Positions 1 to 11,692 of a DNA stretch of 64,000 nucleotides are shown piece by piece. The notes under the pieces were generated by a model. That model was not told the DNA's origin, made no database searches, and saw nothing but the letters and a program-made list of their open reading frames with translations. The position numbers and the translations under genes were made by a program. Position 1 is the stretch's first letter. Each line of letters opens with the position of its first letter. The DNA comes from Lactifluus volemus (taxonomy: Eukaryota; Basidiomycota; Agaricomycetes; Russulales; Russulaceae): NCBI GenBank assembly GCA_022376515.1, contig WTXI01000037.1, positions 62,001 to 126,000 of the forward strand, given 5' to 3'.

Positions 1-1484
1 GTTTCCGTCGCCATCTCCGGCGTCGTACTCGCATCTCCGACACGGTCAGTTGAGCATTCGGATCCTTGGGAGTTTGATGACCTGCTCTTTCTTTTATGCA
101 TCCCATCGAAGCTCCGGGGAGCACCTGGCGGCTGTGACTCTTGATGAAATTTTAATTATGATTCTTCTCTTGCTCGGGTGCCGGAAAAATGATGTTGGTC
201 GATGGGGGCGGGAGTTGCGGAAGTGAGATCGTGGTCGCGGGTCATTTGGAACAGTAGACCCTATGTGATGGCGTGGGCGGCGGAGATTGTAACGGGGCGA
301 GATCACACTGGCACACGTGAGGGTCTGGGTGCGGGGACAGTGACTCTTATTGTGTAAAGGTTACGGAACCGGCGGGGTTCGTTGGACGATTGGTGCAGAG
401 CGCGGTAAATTGGGCCGGTCATCCCGGCCAGCTGCCAAACGGTCACGGTCGTGCCTCGACCTAACAACGCAATTACCTCTGCCCCCAACTGGGTATCCAT
501 GGCCAGCATTTCCGCTTCGTGACGAGCGTCTCCTTGAGTCGACGTGATTCCCTTCAGGTCAAATCTCATCTCTTTTTCTTCCTTTTTCCCATTTTCTCCT
601 GCCGTGTGCGAATGTGATGGTTACCCCCACTATCGTTGGCCTCGTTTTTCCATGCACCTCCTCTTTTTGATGCCCACCTCTTCGATCGTGGCATATTTAT
701 TGAGAATAAAAGTCTACCAGTAGTGCCCGGATAAATGCCACACACAGTGGGGTCTGCGAAAATGACGACTGTGAGTGTGTTGGCTTTTTCGTATTCCACG
801 CCACCTCCATGACTGAAAGCTCCTCTCAGATTCCAGCACTTGAGGCGACTACTACTGGCATACATATCAACAACATTAACTTGTTCGCGTCGTCAGGCGT
901 CACTTACTAGCTCAGGCTCCCTCAACTGAACGCTCACGCTACACCTGGAACGTACTGCTCAATCTTTGCTGTCTCCCGCCCTCGGCGAGCACGCGAACGA
1001 CCGTTTTTGTCCCGTGATTGTGGTAGGCAAGTACTTCAAAATCTTTGATTTGACTTGTGGACAATTGCATGTTAATATTCGGAAGCGTACGTTCAGCCCT
1101 GTCTCACCTATGCCGTAAAGATGGTTGTTGCCTATCGCTGCTCGTTGCGGTGGACTCTTCCCTCAATATTCCTCTTACCGAACACCTTTGTACCGTTCGT
1201 TACACTTGTAAATGATATATGGTACCTAACGACTCTTGTGGATGTTGGCCCCTAGGCATCACGTGACATGCACCGGCCCTCAACCACACGGCCCCTCTGC
1301 AGCCCTCAATATTCCCTCAGCCCAACTGCCTCGCAGGTACGTCGAGACCCTGATCCCAGACTGTAATAGTAATCCAATCTAACTCTGTGCTTGCTAAGTT
1401 CAATTTCGAACAACTAGCACAGTCGACAACCCATCAATATCTTCCAACTGCGAACAAGAGTTACTAGGGAAAGGTCAGGTCATT
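1..1484. other. upstream region of copy A with relics
   Basis: Bases 1-120 match 48404-48530 (GTCGCCATC.., CTGGGAGTTTGATGA-like text) and, inverted, 15210-15290; they are a dispersed relic of unknown origin. From about 240 to 560 there is a block (GGGGCGAGATCACACTGGC..) that recurs at 3670-3760, 44930-45000 and 48770-48800. The leader of copy A follows, with CACGTG at 1260-1265 and a leader intron at 1337-1398. No intact gene seen. Confidence 0.5.
1337..1398 (+). other. leader (5' UTR) intron of copy A
   Basis: Donor GCAG|GTACGT, branch TCTAACTC and acceptor TGCTAAG define a 62-nt intron that ends 86 nt before the start codon. The same donor (CTCGCAGGTACGTCCAG) and acceptor text (GTGCTTGCTAAG) recur ahead of most other copies, for example 50929-50991 in copy N. 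Conservation of both ends across the array supports real splicing. Confidence 0.6.
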
Positions 1485-2995
1485 ATGCGTCATCGGAAGG
1501 CACGTATTGATCAAAGAGGCCGAGGTACGTCTCATGGCCATGGGCTGTCGCTGAAGCAATCACTCACTTTGATCGAGTAGGCCTGATTTCTTTCCCACGT
1601 GTGACAATCGGATCCCTCCCTGACAATATCCTCCTGCACATCTTCGATTACTGTCAAATGCTTTCTTTATACAGGTCCCTTCGGTGGTGGCATGCACTGG
1701 TCCACGTATGCCGAAGGTGGAGATACATTGTACTCGAATCATCGCTTCGTCTTAAGTTGCAACTTGTATGCAACGAGAACACATCCATGAAGAAGACGTT
1801 AGATGTCTGGCCACACAGCTTTCCTATTGTCGTAGGCCATTGGCTCCCTCTGGGTGGAGCTAACCTTATTTCCACATTCGAGCACTGGCCTCACGATCGC
1901 ATTTCCGAAATCAGTCTCAATTTAACAAGTACTCTATTGAAGCGACTCAATAAAGTGATGAAGAAGCCATATCCAGTTTTGACACGTCTTTGCCTTTATA
2001 GTTCGGATTCGGCACCGGTGCTTCACGATACCTTTCTGGGTGGATCTGCCCCGCGTCTAAAGTATCTCTACTTGGGTGGTATCCCATTTCCGGCACTACC
2101 GAAATTTCTTTCATTTTGCCACGATCTTGTCGATATTCGACTTGACAAGATAACCAATACTGGTTACTTTTCACCCGAAGCTATGGCTACAGCCCTATCC
2201 GTGTTGACTGAGCTTAAATACATCGCCCTTGATTTCGAATCCCCAGCTTCTTTCCCTGATCCAACCAATAGACTTCCATCTTCATTCCAACGCATTTCCC
2301 TCCCCGCTCTCGCATATCTGGAGTTCCGTGGCTCTAGCGAGTACTTTGAGGATCTGGTGGCTCGGATCGACACTCCTGTTATGACTTCTGTCGACACTTG
2401 GTTCTTGAATCCGAGTCATCTCGACTTTGACATTCCACATTTCCTCCAGTTTATCGGTCGCACAGAGCTTCCCAGGTCCTTCGAGGAAGCAAGGGTGTAT
2501 TTTTCTTATGAAAGCATCCAAATCCTCTTCGGTTATCGTATTACACCGGAAAAGAAGGAATATCCAATCACTCTATCTATCGAGATATCGTACCATGGGT
2601 TTGATTGGCAAGTTACGTGTCTAGCTCAAATATGCGGCAAGATTTCGCCTCTCTTATCCAATGTACAACGGCTTCTCATCGCTACTAGCTGGCCTCCCCG
2701 TGACAACCTAATGTTTCTCGATTGGAAAGACCATGTGGATAACCCCAAATGGCTAGAGATCTTGCAAGCATTTTCAGCTTCGCAGCACATGCATATATCG
2801 CCCAAGCTGGGTGAGATCATTGCATCTGCGCTGCACGAGCTCACTGGGGAAAGGGCCAGGGACGCATTGCCTGTGCTGCGCCATCTCTACCTTCCATCCC
2901 CCTCTGCATCCACGCAGCAAGCTATAGAGCCATTCATTTCCTCCCGCCAGCATTCCAATTACCCGATCACTGTCCATCTCACAGAAATGGACTGA
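1485..2995 (+). CDS. F-box/LRR-like protein, array copy A
   Basis: Probable substrate adaptor of an SCF (Skp1-Cullin-F-box) ubiquitin ligase, acting in cytosol or nucleus; this role is inferred from the family. Exon 1 is 1485-1524 (starts MRHRKARIDQRGR), the intron 1525-1580 begins GTACGT, has CTCAC before the acceptor and ends TAG, and exon 2 is 1581-2995; the product is 484 aa. The F-box-like motif lies at about residues 24-70 (SLPDNILLHIFDYC, then WWHALVHVCRRWRYIV). The rest is LRR-like, with recurring strands such as PRLKYLYLGGIPFPALP. I chose the ATG in exon 1 because the ORF upstream of TIGSLPDN has no ATG and the splice restores frame. A leader intron at 1337-1398 (GTACGT..CTAAC..TAAG) supports a 5' UTR starting further upstream. 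This copy has NPSHLDFD where most paralogs have NQLDFD, and YFSYESIQ in the variable strand. Confidence 0.85.
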
Positions 2996-5232
2996 TTGTC
3001 GGCAGTCTGGATTAATGTTGATGGTCCTCATCAATCCTCTCCGCTTCTGTTTTTCCTAGTACCCGTGACTGTCCTGATAACCGCTGTTCACCCCTCTCAG
3101 TGATTTCCGCCTCCCCATAGCAGCTCTCCAGTACTTGTAATTTGATCTATGGAGGGAGTCAGGCATGAACAGCCAGCAATAAATGTTTGGTTGATTGCCA
3201 CGACAAACTTGTAGTCATTTCATGAGAACATTAATATCTCCTCTACGAAGCAATGCGGACGTTTTGTCGAAATACAAAAAGTTTATTCAAGACACGCTAG
3301 AGACGGGTCGTTGCTCGGGTCGTAGCGGTCGGTGTCCACTGACTCCCGGGCCGAGTTTTAACCAGAACTCGGACTGGATGGTAAGAACAGAGGCACACGG
3401 TGGTCACGGCGGTGCGGTCGCTGCGGCCGCAAAACCAATTTCTTCAAGGTGGCGTTTGATTAGGAATAGTAATCACATCCTCAAGAGCTCATGATCGAGA
3501 TAATAATTAAAGGGGACCACAAAATGCTTTTGGCCTTCCTCCCCCACCTGCTCGCGTGCCGAAAATGTTATTTGTCAATAGAGTGGGAGTTGTGAAAGTG
3601 AGATTGCAGTCGCAGGCCATTTGGACTCGGAACAGCGGCGGGCACTGTAATGACGTAGACGGGAGCTTGTAACGGGGTGAGATCACACTGGTACCCGTGA
3701 GGGTCTTGGTGCGGGGACAGTGGCTCATTGTGTTCATAAAGGCGTGTTCAGAGGAGTCGGGCGGATGGCAGTGAGAGAAAACCGGCCGGGGAAACTTCGC
3801 GATCGCTATCGGAGAGCGCGTGTAAACTGGGCCGGTCAGTCCGGTCCGGCCTGACCTACCGCGGTAAGCTTGTAGGTGCGGAGGCAGTCGGTGGTGCGTT
3901 TCTCTGCAGCCGCAATCGCAAGTCCTTGGAGGCGTTTAGTTAGGTATTGAGTGTAACCGAATGCGTGGGCGACTTGGCTAGAAGGTCTGGGAAGAATTCC
4001 ACAGCCTCTACAAGCCTGCCACTGGCAGCGTCGATTCTGGTACTAATGTCGATTCCCACGACCTTCCTTTTCGTCAGTCACGGGCCTCGACCTTTAGTTC
4101 CTTTACAACGCAATTACCTCTGCCTCCACGTGGTACAAATTTTTGTCTACGTCGCCATCTCGGTTCCACAGCCAGCATTTCCGCTTCCTGGCGAGCGTCT
4201 TTGAGTCGACATGATTCCCTTCAGGTCTGACCGATCTCATCTCTTTTTCTCATTTTCCCTTGTCGTGTGTGAATGTGATAGTTACACGCAGTTCCCACTT
4301 ATCGTTGGCCTCGCTCTTTCATGTCTTTCCCTCTTTTTGATGGCACCTCTTGATGGTGGCATTGGTAGTTCTTACTGCCCCTCGAGAATCAAAGTCTAGT
4401 AGTGTCCAGAGCGAATAGAATCCCCAAACAGTGACGCCTCTGCGAAAGCGACGATTGTGAGTGTGTTGTATTCCACACCACCTTTACAACTGAACGCCCC
4501 TCTCAGATTCCAGCGCTTGAGGCGTAACCCGACCACCACTGGCATACATATCAGCAACACTTACTTGTTGGCGTTGCCAGGCGTCGCTCTCTATACCTCA
4601 GGCTCCTCTGTTGGAAGTTGCACCCGGAACGTACTACTCAACCGTTGCTGTGTCTCGCCCTCGAGCACGCGAACGATTTTTATTTCCTGCGATTCTAAGT
4701 CAGCAGATATGTGTCGGCTTGTGGACAGAACTGTTAACATTCGGGAGAGTACGTACAGCCCTGTCCCTCCACTTATGTGGAACGATGGCTGTTGGGTGTG
4801 AATAATAAGCGCTCTCGAGCACTATCCCTATCGCTGCTCATCGCGGTGGACTTTGCCTTCGATGTTCCTCTTATCGGGGACATCTTTGTATCGTTCGTTA
4901 GTACACTTGTACTTTATACATGATACTTAATGACACTCAGAGTGGATGTTGTCCTCTATCGCTGCCAGATGGGTGACCGTATTCTCATGGGCTCAGGGTT
5001 GTGGTCCACGTGCATCATGTGCGTCGTGCGGCCTCGACCACACAGCCTCTCTGCGGCCCTCAGCTGAACTATCAACGTCTCTGTCGAAGAGATCTCTTTC
5101 TCGCAGGTACGTCCAGAATCCAGATCCCTCAGTGCAATAACAGTCTAAGCTGACTCCGTGCTTGCTAAGTTGAATTTCGAACTACTAGGAGTCACACTCG
5201 ACAGCCCATTAACTATCCCATCTTCTCAACGA
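2996..5232. other. spacer A-B
   Basis: It contains the 3' UTR of A, a relic at 3485-3530 (CTCATGATCGAG.., shared with 48125-48170), the recurring GATCACACTGG block near 3680, and the promoter and leader of B with CACGTG at 5007-5012 and CATGTG at 5016-5021. Short open frames are present but not conserved between units. No gene supported. Confidence 0.5.
5007..5021 (+). promoter_or_regulatory. CACGTG / CATGTG pair, leader of copy B
   Basis: CACGTG (5007-5012) is followed after 3 bp by CATGTG (5016-5021), about 215 bp before the start codon. CACGTG recurs at 1260 (A), 8908 (C), 12725 (D), 22024 (F), 25478 (G), 29440 (H), 33445 (I), 36909 (J), 39630 (K), 42685 and 42711 (L) and 50791 (N); it is CACATG in E (18194) and lost in M. 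It matches the bHLH E-box consensus. Confidence 0.5.
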
Positions 5233-6760
5233 ATGTTACAAGCACCATCCTCTATACATCGTCTGAAGGCGATTTTTAAGCAAAGAGGCCCAGGTACGTC
5301 TCAGGACCAGGGCTGCTGCTGAAGCAATTACTCACTTGGATCGAGTAGACCCGAATACTTTCCCACGCATTACAATCGGATCCCTCCCTGACAATGTCCT
5401 CCTCGACATCTTCGACTTCTGTCAAACAACTTTGTATCGCTCCCCTCCATGGTGGATTGCACTGGTGCACGTATGCCAAAGGTGGAGATACATTGTGTTT
5501 CAATCGCCGCTTCGTCTTAATTTGGAACTTGAATGCAACGCGAATACACCCGTGAAGAAGACGCTTGATGTCTGGCCACGCAGCTTTCCTATCCTCATAA
5601 AGGAATCGCGATCGCAACTCCCTCTGAGTGGAGCTAACATCATTGCCGCACTCCAGCATCACGATCGCGTGTCCGAAATCAATCTCGAAATAACAAATAC
5701 GGTATTGCAGCGACTCTACAAAGTGATGAAAAAACCATATCCAGTTTTGACACATCTTTCACTTCATCACCTTTCAAATCCGAAGTCGGCACCGGTGCTT
5801 CGCGATACCTTTTTGGGTGGATCTGCCCCGCGTCTAGAAACTCTCAGCTTGGGTGGTATTCGATTCCCGGCACTACCAAATTTCCTTCCAATTTGCCACG
5901 ATCTTGGCTATATTTACCTCACGAATATTCCCAATACCGGTTACATTTCGCCCGAAGCTATGGCTACAGCCCTATCCGCGTTGACCAAGCTTAAAGTCGT
6001 TCACATTGGATTCGAATCCCCAGCTTCTCGTCCTGATCCAGAAAATAGACCTCCTTCATTCACACTCGTTGTCCTCCCCGCTCTCACCCGTTTGTGGTTC
6101 CGCGGCGCTAGCGAGTACTTTGAGGATTTTGTGGCTCGCATCGACACTCCTGTTATTACTTCCCTCGAGACATGCTTCTTCAATCAGCTCGATTTTGACA
6201 TTCCACATTTTGTCCAGTTTATCGGTCGCGCACAGATCCCCGGCTTTGAGGAAGCGAATCTGTCCTTTTATAACAAAAACGTTTTCATCAACTTTGGTCA
6301 TCGTGATCCACCGGGAGGGAAGGAATTTCGGATCGCTCTAGAAATCGGGATATTGTGCTATGCGTTGGATTGTCAAGTTGCGTGTGTAGCTCAAATATGC
6401 GGCAAGATTTCGCCTTTCTTATCCAATGTAGAACGGCTTCTCATCGCTGACCTTCACTTTCGCTTTGAGACTGTACCGTTTTCAGATTGGAAAGACTACG
6501 TGGATAACCCCCAATGGCTGCAGATCTTCCATGCATTTTCCGCTTTGCATCACATGCGTATACCGCCCAGCCTGGGTGGGATTATTGGATCTGCGCTGCA
6601 AGAGCTCACTGGGGAAACCGTCATGGACGCGTTGCCGACGCTACACCACCTCTACCTTCCACCCCCCTCTGCATCCACGCAGCAAGCAATACAGCCATTC
6701 ATTTCCTCGCGCCAGCGTTCCAATCACCCTGTCACTGTCCATCTCACAGAAATGGACTGA
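5233..6760 (+). CDS. F-box/LRR-like protein, array copy B
   Basis: Likely SCF substrate adaptor. Exon 1 is 5233-5293 and encodes 20 residues (MLQAPSSIHRLKAIFKQRGP), the intron is 5294-5348 (GTACGT..CTCAC..TAG) and exon 2 is 5349-6760, giving 490 aa. The F-box-like motif SLPDNVLLDIFDFCQ starts at about residue 31 and is followed by ALVHVCQRWRYIVF. The LRR-like part contains PRLETLSLGGIRFPALP and the invariant framework NTGYISPEAMATALSALTKL. This copy belongs to the long exon-1 type shared with D and G. The C-terminus is the array's normal HLTEMD end. A TTG-initiated reading from 5336 is possible in frame but lies inside the intron and is rejected. Confidence 0.85.
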
Positions 6761-7259
6761 TTGTCCGGTGTCTGGATTAATGTTGATGGGTGCTCTGCAC
6801 TTCGCTTTTTCCTAGTACCTGTGTTTATAACTGTTCCCCACCCCTCCCAGTGTTTACCACTTTCCTACATCAACTCACTGCTACTTCTTGTACTTTGATG
6901 TACGATAAATAGGCGGCACGCACTTTGGTGCCTCAGGCTAGGGGAAATATAGATCAAGGTGTTTTGTTGCGTATATAGGCTGACGCCAGGAAGAGTCGGG
7001 AATAAACAGCCGCCCATTGCTGGCACAACTGGGCACGTAATATTCGGTTGATGATCGCCACGACGAACTACTGTAGTCATTTCATGAGAAATTTAGCGGC
7101 TCCTCTACGAACCTTGCAGACATTTTTCCGGCCCACAAAGGTCCATTCAAGATACGAAAACACGGAACATGGAGGTAGCAGGTTGTCGAGGAGGAGTAAC
7201 GAACTGAAGCCCATGTTTCTCGCCTTACCACAAACGCTTCAACTCTAAACTCTAACGCT

Positions 7260-7850
7260 CATTACATCACCAAATTTGATGCAATGTGGCTGCCCGGACT
7301 CCACGAGTGCAAAGCCAGATTTTCCCTTAGGCAGCTATGGGATTGCCCCGCTTGATCCGTTGTCCGGGAGAGCCCGCGGCCGCAGAGCATGCATTGTCAT
7401 GGATTGATGTGATGGCCAGGCGTTCGGAGCATCTCCCATTGCAGCCCAGAATTGTCGGTAGGTGCCGTTGAAGCGTCGAAACGCCATGCTCACACTAGAG
7501 AAGAAGCCGAAAGTGTTGGTCGGAGTGGAGATGAGCTCATCGGGGTCCAGTAACTAATGCATTTCCATGGCTTCCATCACAACGTCGGCTGGTCCACGAA
7601 ATGAATAATCGCTCTTTTTCTACTGTACGATCTCAGAGTCAGAGTCAACTTCTGTCCAGTCGTATTCCATGCGACTATACTTTGGCATGGGGTGGGATAG
7701 CTTGAGTCTGCTCGGCCATGTCTGGCAGCCGGAATTGATTAACTCATTTGGACACGCGCGCAGAAGGATTCCCAGAGGTTAGAACCAAAATATTGGAATT
7801 GAGTATCGTAGCTGTTTGTTGGTAGAAGCTACTCGCACGTTCCTCGCTTG
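7260..7850 (-). pseudogene. decayed minus-strand companion ORF, unit B
   Basis: Minus-strand reading gives TQFQYFGSNLWESFCARVQ near 7800, then stop-interrupted text. From 7545 to about 7340 there is an open piece with PDELISTPTNTFGFF, FNGTYRQFWAAMGDAPNAW and ALPDNGSSGAIP. The same words recur in other units in differing frames. Family not recognised. Confidence 0.4.
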
Positions 7851-7858
7851 TCCGAGGT

Positions 7859-7875
7859 GTGGGAAATGTTCCCAC
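7859..7875. promoter_or_regulatory. conserved dyad, unit C
   Basis: GTGGGAA ATG TTCCCAC, a perfect 7-bp dyad with 3-bp spacer, placed between the 5' end of the minus-strand companion relic and the promoter of F-box copy C. The spacer differs from the other units (CAA) while both arms are the same, which fits a protein-binding palindrome. Confidence 0.5.
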
Positions 7876-9123
7876 TCAACGTTCAACACTCACCACTTCA
7901 TCCTCCCACCTCTCGCCCTTGCTTCCCTAATACAATTACCTCTGCCAACTGGTACAAATTGATGTCTACGCCATAATCCACTCGGGTGTCTATGCCAGAA
8001 ATTCCGCTTCGTGACGAACATCTCCGAGCTCGAGTCCTCAAGTCAGCGTGATCCCCTTCAATTTATCAGGTCAGATGTTCTCCTCTGTCTTTCTTCCTGT
8101 TCCTTTTCCTCTTTTATCCTATTCTTAACACGCCCACACCCACGTTGTCGTCCGTTGAGATCTCGGGTTATGATAGTGAGTCGTAATTCGTTCTATCCTT
8201 GTACTCCTTTCATTTCTCTCGCTTGAGACCGTGACCCTCCCCTGTTGGTGGAACCTCTTTGACACCAGTATGTGCCATATCTACCATTCCCCGAGGAGCG
8301 ATGTCTAATGGTACCCGGAACGAGCCAAATGCCACACGAACAGTTGCATCTCCCTGGGAATGAGCTAAGACGTTTGTGAGTGAGTTGCCTTCTCCGTACT
8401 CCACACTACCTCTGCGACCGCTTGTCTCAGATTTCCTGTCATTCCACCACTTACGCGACTGCCACCGACATGCGTCTCGACAACATCAACACGAATTGAA
8501 TTCTCAGGCTGCACTGGGGATGTATCGCTTCGAGCACACGAAAGACCATTATTTCCCGCGAGTCCAAGTCAGCCAGTGCTTCAAAAATATTTGATTGTGT
8601 GTCGACTTGTGGACAGAATTACATCTTAATGGTCGGGAGAGTATGTACAGCCCTGTCCCTCCACCTATGCCATAACGATGGCTGTTGGGCGTAACTAATA
8701 GTAAGCGCTCTCGAGAATCATCCCCATCGCCGCTCATCGCGGTGTACTTTGCCTTCGATGTTCCTCTTCTCGGGGACATCTTTGTATCGTCCGTTAGTAC
8801 ACTTATAATTTATACATGATACTTAATGATACTCAGAGTGGATGCTGGCCTCTATTGCTACCAGAAATCGAATAACGGTATTTTGATTTTTATGAGCGCT
8901 TGCGGTACACGTGCATCATGTGCCAGTGACATGCATGCATCGTGCGACCTCAACAACACAGCCTCTCTGCGGTCTCAAGTGAACCATCAACGCCTCTGTC
9001 GAATAGTTCTCTTTCTTGCAGGTACGTCCAGAATCCACTGCAATAGCAGTCTAAGCTAACTCTGTGCTTGGTAAGGTTAACTTTCGAATCATGGGCCGGG
9101 GCAGTTACACTCGACAGCCCATT

Positions 9124-10607
9124 ATGCGTCACCGGAAAGCACGTATTAATCAAAAACGACCGGGTACGTCTCATGATCATAAGCCGCCGCTGAAGCCATC
9201 ACTCACTTAGATCAAGGAGGCCCGAGTTCTTTCCCACGTGTGACAATCGGATCCCTCCCTGACAATGTCCTCCTGGAGGTCTTCAACCTCTATGAAACGT
9301 ACACTTATCAATGGTGGATTACACTGGTGCACGTATGCCGAAGGTGGAGATTCATTGTGTTTGAATCACCGATTCGTCTTAATTTGCAACTTGAATGCAA
9401 CGCGAATACACCCGTGAAGAAGACGCTAGATATCTGGCCACTCACCTTTCCTATCGTCATAGATGAATCAAGATCGCGACTCCCTCTGAGTGGAGCTAAC
9501 ATTATTTCCGCACTCGAACACCACGATCGCGTATCCGAAATCTATCTCGAGACGTCAAGTACTGTGTTGAAACGACTCTACAGAGTGATGAACAAGCCAT
9601 ATCCAGTTTTGACATATCTTCGCCTGTATATTTCAAATTCGAAGTCGGCACCGGTACTTCGCGATACCTTTCTTGGTGGATCTGCCCCGCGTCTCGAGTA
9701 TCTGTACTTGTCTGGTATTCCATTCCCGGCACTACCAAAATTGCTTCCATTTTGCCATGATCTTGTCAATGTTCATCTCTGGAAGATACCCAATACCGGT
9801 TACATTTCACCCGAAGCTATGGCCACAGCCCTATCCGCGTTGACCAAGCTTAAAGTCGTCGAAATTGAATTCGAATCCCCAGCTTCTCGTCCTGATCCAA
9901 CAAATAGATCTCCGTCTTCATTTACTCGCGTTGTCCTCCCCGCTCTCACCCGCTTTCATTTCCATGGCGCTAGCGAGTACTTTGAGGATCTTGTGGCTCG
10001 CATCGACACTCCTTCTCTTATTTTCATCTCCACAGGGTTCTTCAATGAGCTCGATTTTGACATTCCCCATTTCCTCCAATTTATCAGTCGCACACAAATT
10101 TCCAGATCCTTCGAGGAAGCTAAGCTGTGCTTTGAAGGACTCGTCTACTTCGGGGTTGGTCGTCGTGATCCACCGGGAGCGAAGGAATTTCAGACCGCTC
10201 TGTCAATCGCGATATCTTGCCGTGCGTTGGATAGGCAAGTTGCATGTCTAGCTCAAATATGCGGCAAGATTTCGCCTTTCTTATCCAATGTAGAACGGCT
10301 TATCGTTACCAGTTACCATGTAGTGTTTCCAGATTGGAAAGATTACGTGGATAACCCCCAATGGCTGGAGATCTTTCATGCATTTTCGGCTTTGCAGCAC
10401 ATGCGTATACCACCCGGACTGGGTGAGATTATTGGATCTGCGCTGCAAGAGCTCACTGGGGAAAGCGTCATGGACGCGTTGCCGATGCTACGCCATCTCT
10501 ACCTTCCACCCCCCTTTGAATCCACGCAGCAGGCTATACAGCCATTCATTTCCTCACGCCAGCGTTCCAATCACCCTGTCACTGTCCATCTCACAGAAAT
10601 GTACTGA
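9124..10607 (+). CDS. F-box/LRR-like protein, array copy C
   Basis: Likely SCF substrate adaptor. Exon 1 is 9124-9163 (MRHRKARINQKRP), with donor GTACGT at 9164. The acceptor differs from the other copies: the usual GATCGAGTAG is changed to ATCAAGGAG. The intron therefore ends either with GAG at 9219 (homologous position) or with TAG at 9210; both keep the frame and differ by three residues. With the first choice exon 2 is 9220-10607 and the protein is 475 aa. The F-box-like motif has SLPDNVLLEVFNLYE, unlike the IFDFCQ of most copies but like copy G. The LRR-like region includes PRLEYLYLSGIPFPALP, and the variable strand CFEGLVYFGVGRR is unique. The C-terminus is HLTEMY. Confidence 0.8.
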
Positions 10608-10989
10608 TTGTCAGGTGTCTGGATTATTGTCGATGCGTTGTCATCAATGTTCTCCACTTTTCTTTTTGCTAGTACCTGTCTTTATAGCCACCTCCCCACA
10701 GCAGCTCTCTACTCCTTGTATTTTGATGTACGATAATCGGGTGGCCCGCACTTCGGTGCCTGAGGCCAGGAGAAATACAGATCAAGGTTGTCTCGTTGCG
10801 TGTTATGGAGTGACACCCGGTGAGTCGGGCGGAAGGCGTCCACCGCCGGCACACATGGCCATGTAATATTCAGGACATCAAAAGTCTATTCAAGACAGGA
10901 AAAAGACGGAACGTAGAGGTAGCAGGTGGTCGAAGAGGAGGAGAAAGTAACGAACTGAGGCCCATATTGCTCGCCTCCCAAATCTAATA

Positions 10990-11685
10990 TTAATGCTCAT
11001 TATCTCACCAAATTGATGCGACATGGCCGCCCGTCCTGCACGAGTCCAAAGCCAGATTTCCCCTTCGGCAACTGTGGGATCGCCCCGCTTAATCGATTGT
11101 CCGGGACTCGGAGAGTGCGTATAGCCCGCATCGCGATGCATTGATGCGGTGGCCAGGTGTTCGGAGCATGCCCCATTTCAGCCCATAATCGATGAAGGTC
11201 GTTTAGTAGGTGCCGTTGTAGCGTCGAAATGCCATGGTTCCACTAGAGAAGAAGCCAAAGGTGTTGGTCGAGCGGAGGATGATGGGCCTATTGAGGATTC
11301 GAGGTCCAGTAACACAATGCATTCCATGACTTACATCCCAGCGTCGGCCGGTCCACGAAACGAATAACCACTCTACTTCTCCATGGCTTTACCACCTTGT
11401 GTTGGACCGATGTTTACTGGAATCAAGCGTCTCCGCCTTTTTCAACCCAGTTCATGAGAAAATGACCAGGCGACATACGACAAAACTGTATGATCTCAGA
11501 ACTTGCAACCAGCCATATTCCAACTTGGGATAGCTCGAGTCTAAGCTCAACCATGGTGGGATACTGCTTAGCCGGAATTGATTAACTCGATTGGACGCGC
11601 GCGTGGAAGGATCCCCAGAGGTTAGAGCCAAATACTGGAATTGAGTATCGTAGCTGTTCCTCGCTTGTCCGAGGGGTGGGAACAA
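10990..11685 (-). pseudogene. decayed minus-strand companion ORF, unit C
   Basis: The minus-strand piece 11685-11452 is open (NSYDTQFQYLALTSGDPSTR, then SSYPKLEYGWLQV) without needing the intron seen in other units. The downstream part at 11320-10990 is a homologue of the IDYGLQW / GHRINTSRCRLCAL-like block but is frameshifted. Unrecognised family. Confidence 0.35.
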
Positions 11686-11692
11686 TTCCCAC
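11676..11692. promoter_or_regulatory. conserved dyad, unit D
   Basis: GTGGGAA CAA TTCCCAC. Same place as in unit C, about 1.25 kb before the start of copy D. Confidence 0.5.

Larger units (their letters stand above)
6761..9123. other. spacer B-C
   Basis: 3' UTR of B, then the minus-strand relic (about 7260-7850), the dyad at 7859-7875 and the promoter and leader of C, with CACGTG at 8908-8913 and CATGTG at 8917-8922. No other gene seen. Confidence 0.5.

Noticed and set aside
1947..2174. Minus-strand open frames within F-box exons (also at 9502, 22779, 34218 and others).
   Set aside because: Shadows of the coding strand; no promoter or splice support.
4946..5140. Leader open frames (LASIAARWVTVFSWAQ.. 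then SAELSTSLSKRSLSRR) as a separate N-terminal exon of the F-box protein.
   Set aside because: Joined through the leader intron they reach a stop before the F-box exon in the copy I traced (G), and the frame differs between units. Better read as 5' UTR.
5336..5350. TTG start giving MDRVDP in front of the F-box ORF.
   Set aside because: It lies in the intron ahead of the TAG acceptor; the fungal start is the ATG in exon 1.
9865..10251. Open frame of 128 codons, rich in Leu and Ser, overlapping copy C; similar ones in B, D, F, H, I, J, K.
   Set aside because: It lies in the same strand in another frame of the F-box exon and exists in all paralogs only because the exon itself is conserved. 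No start context or independent conservation.
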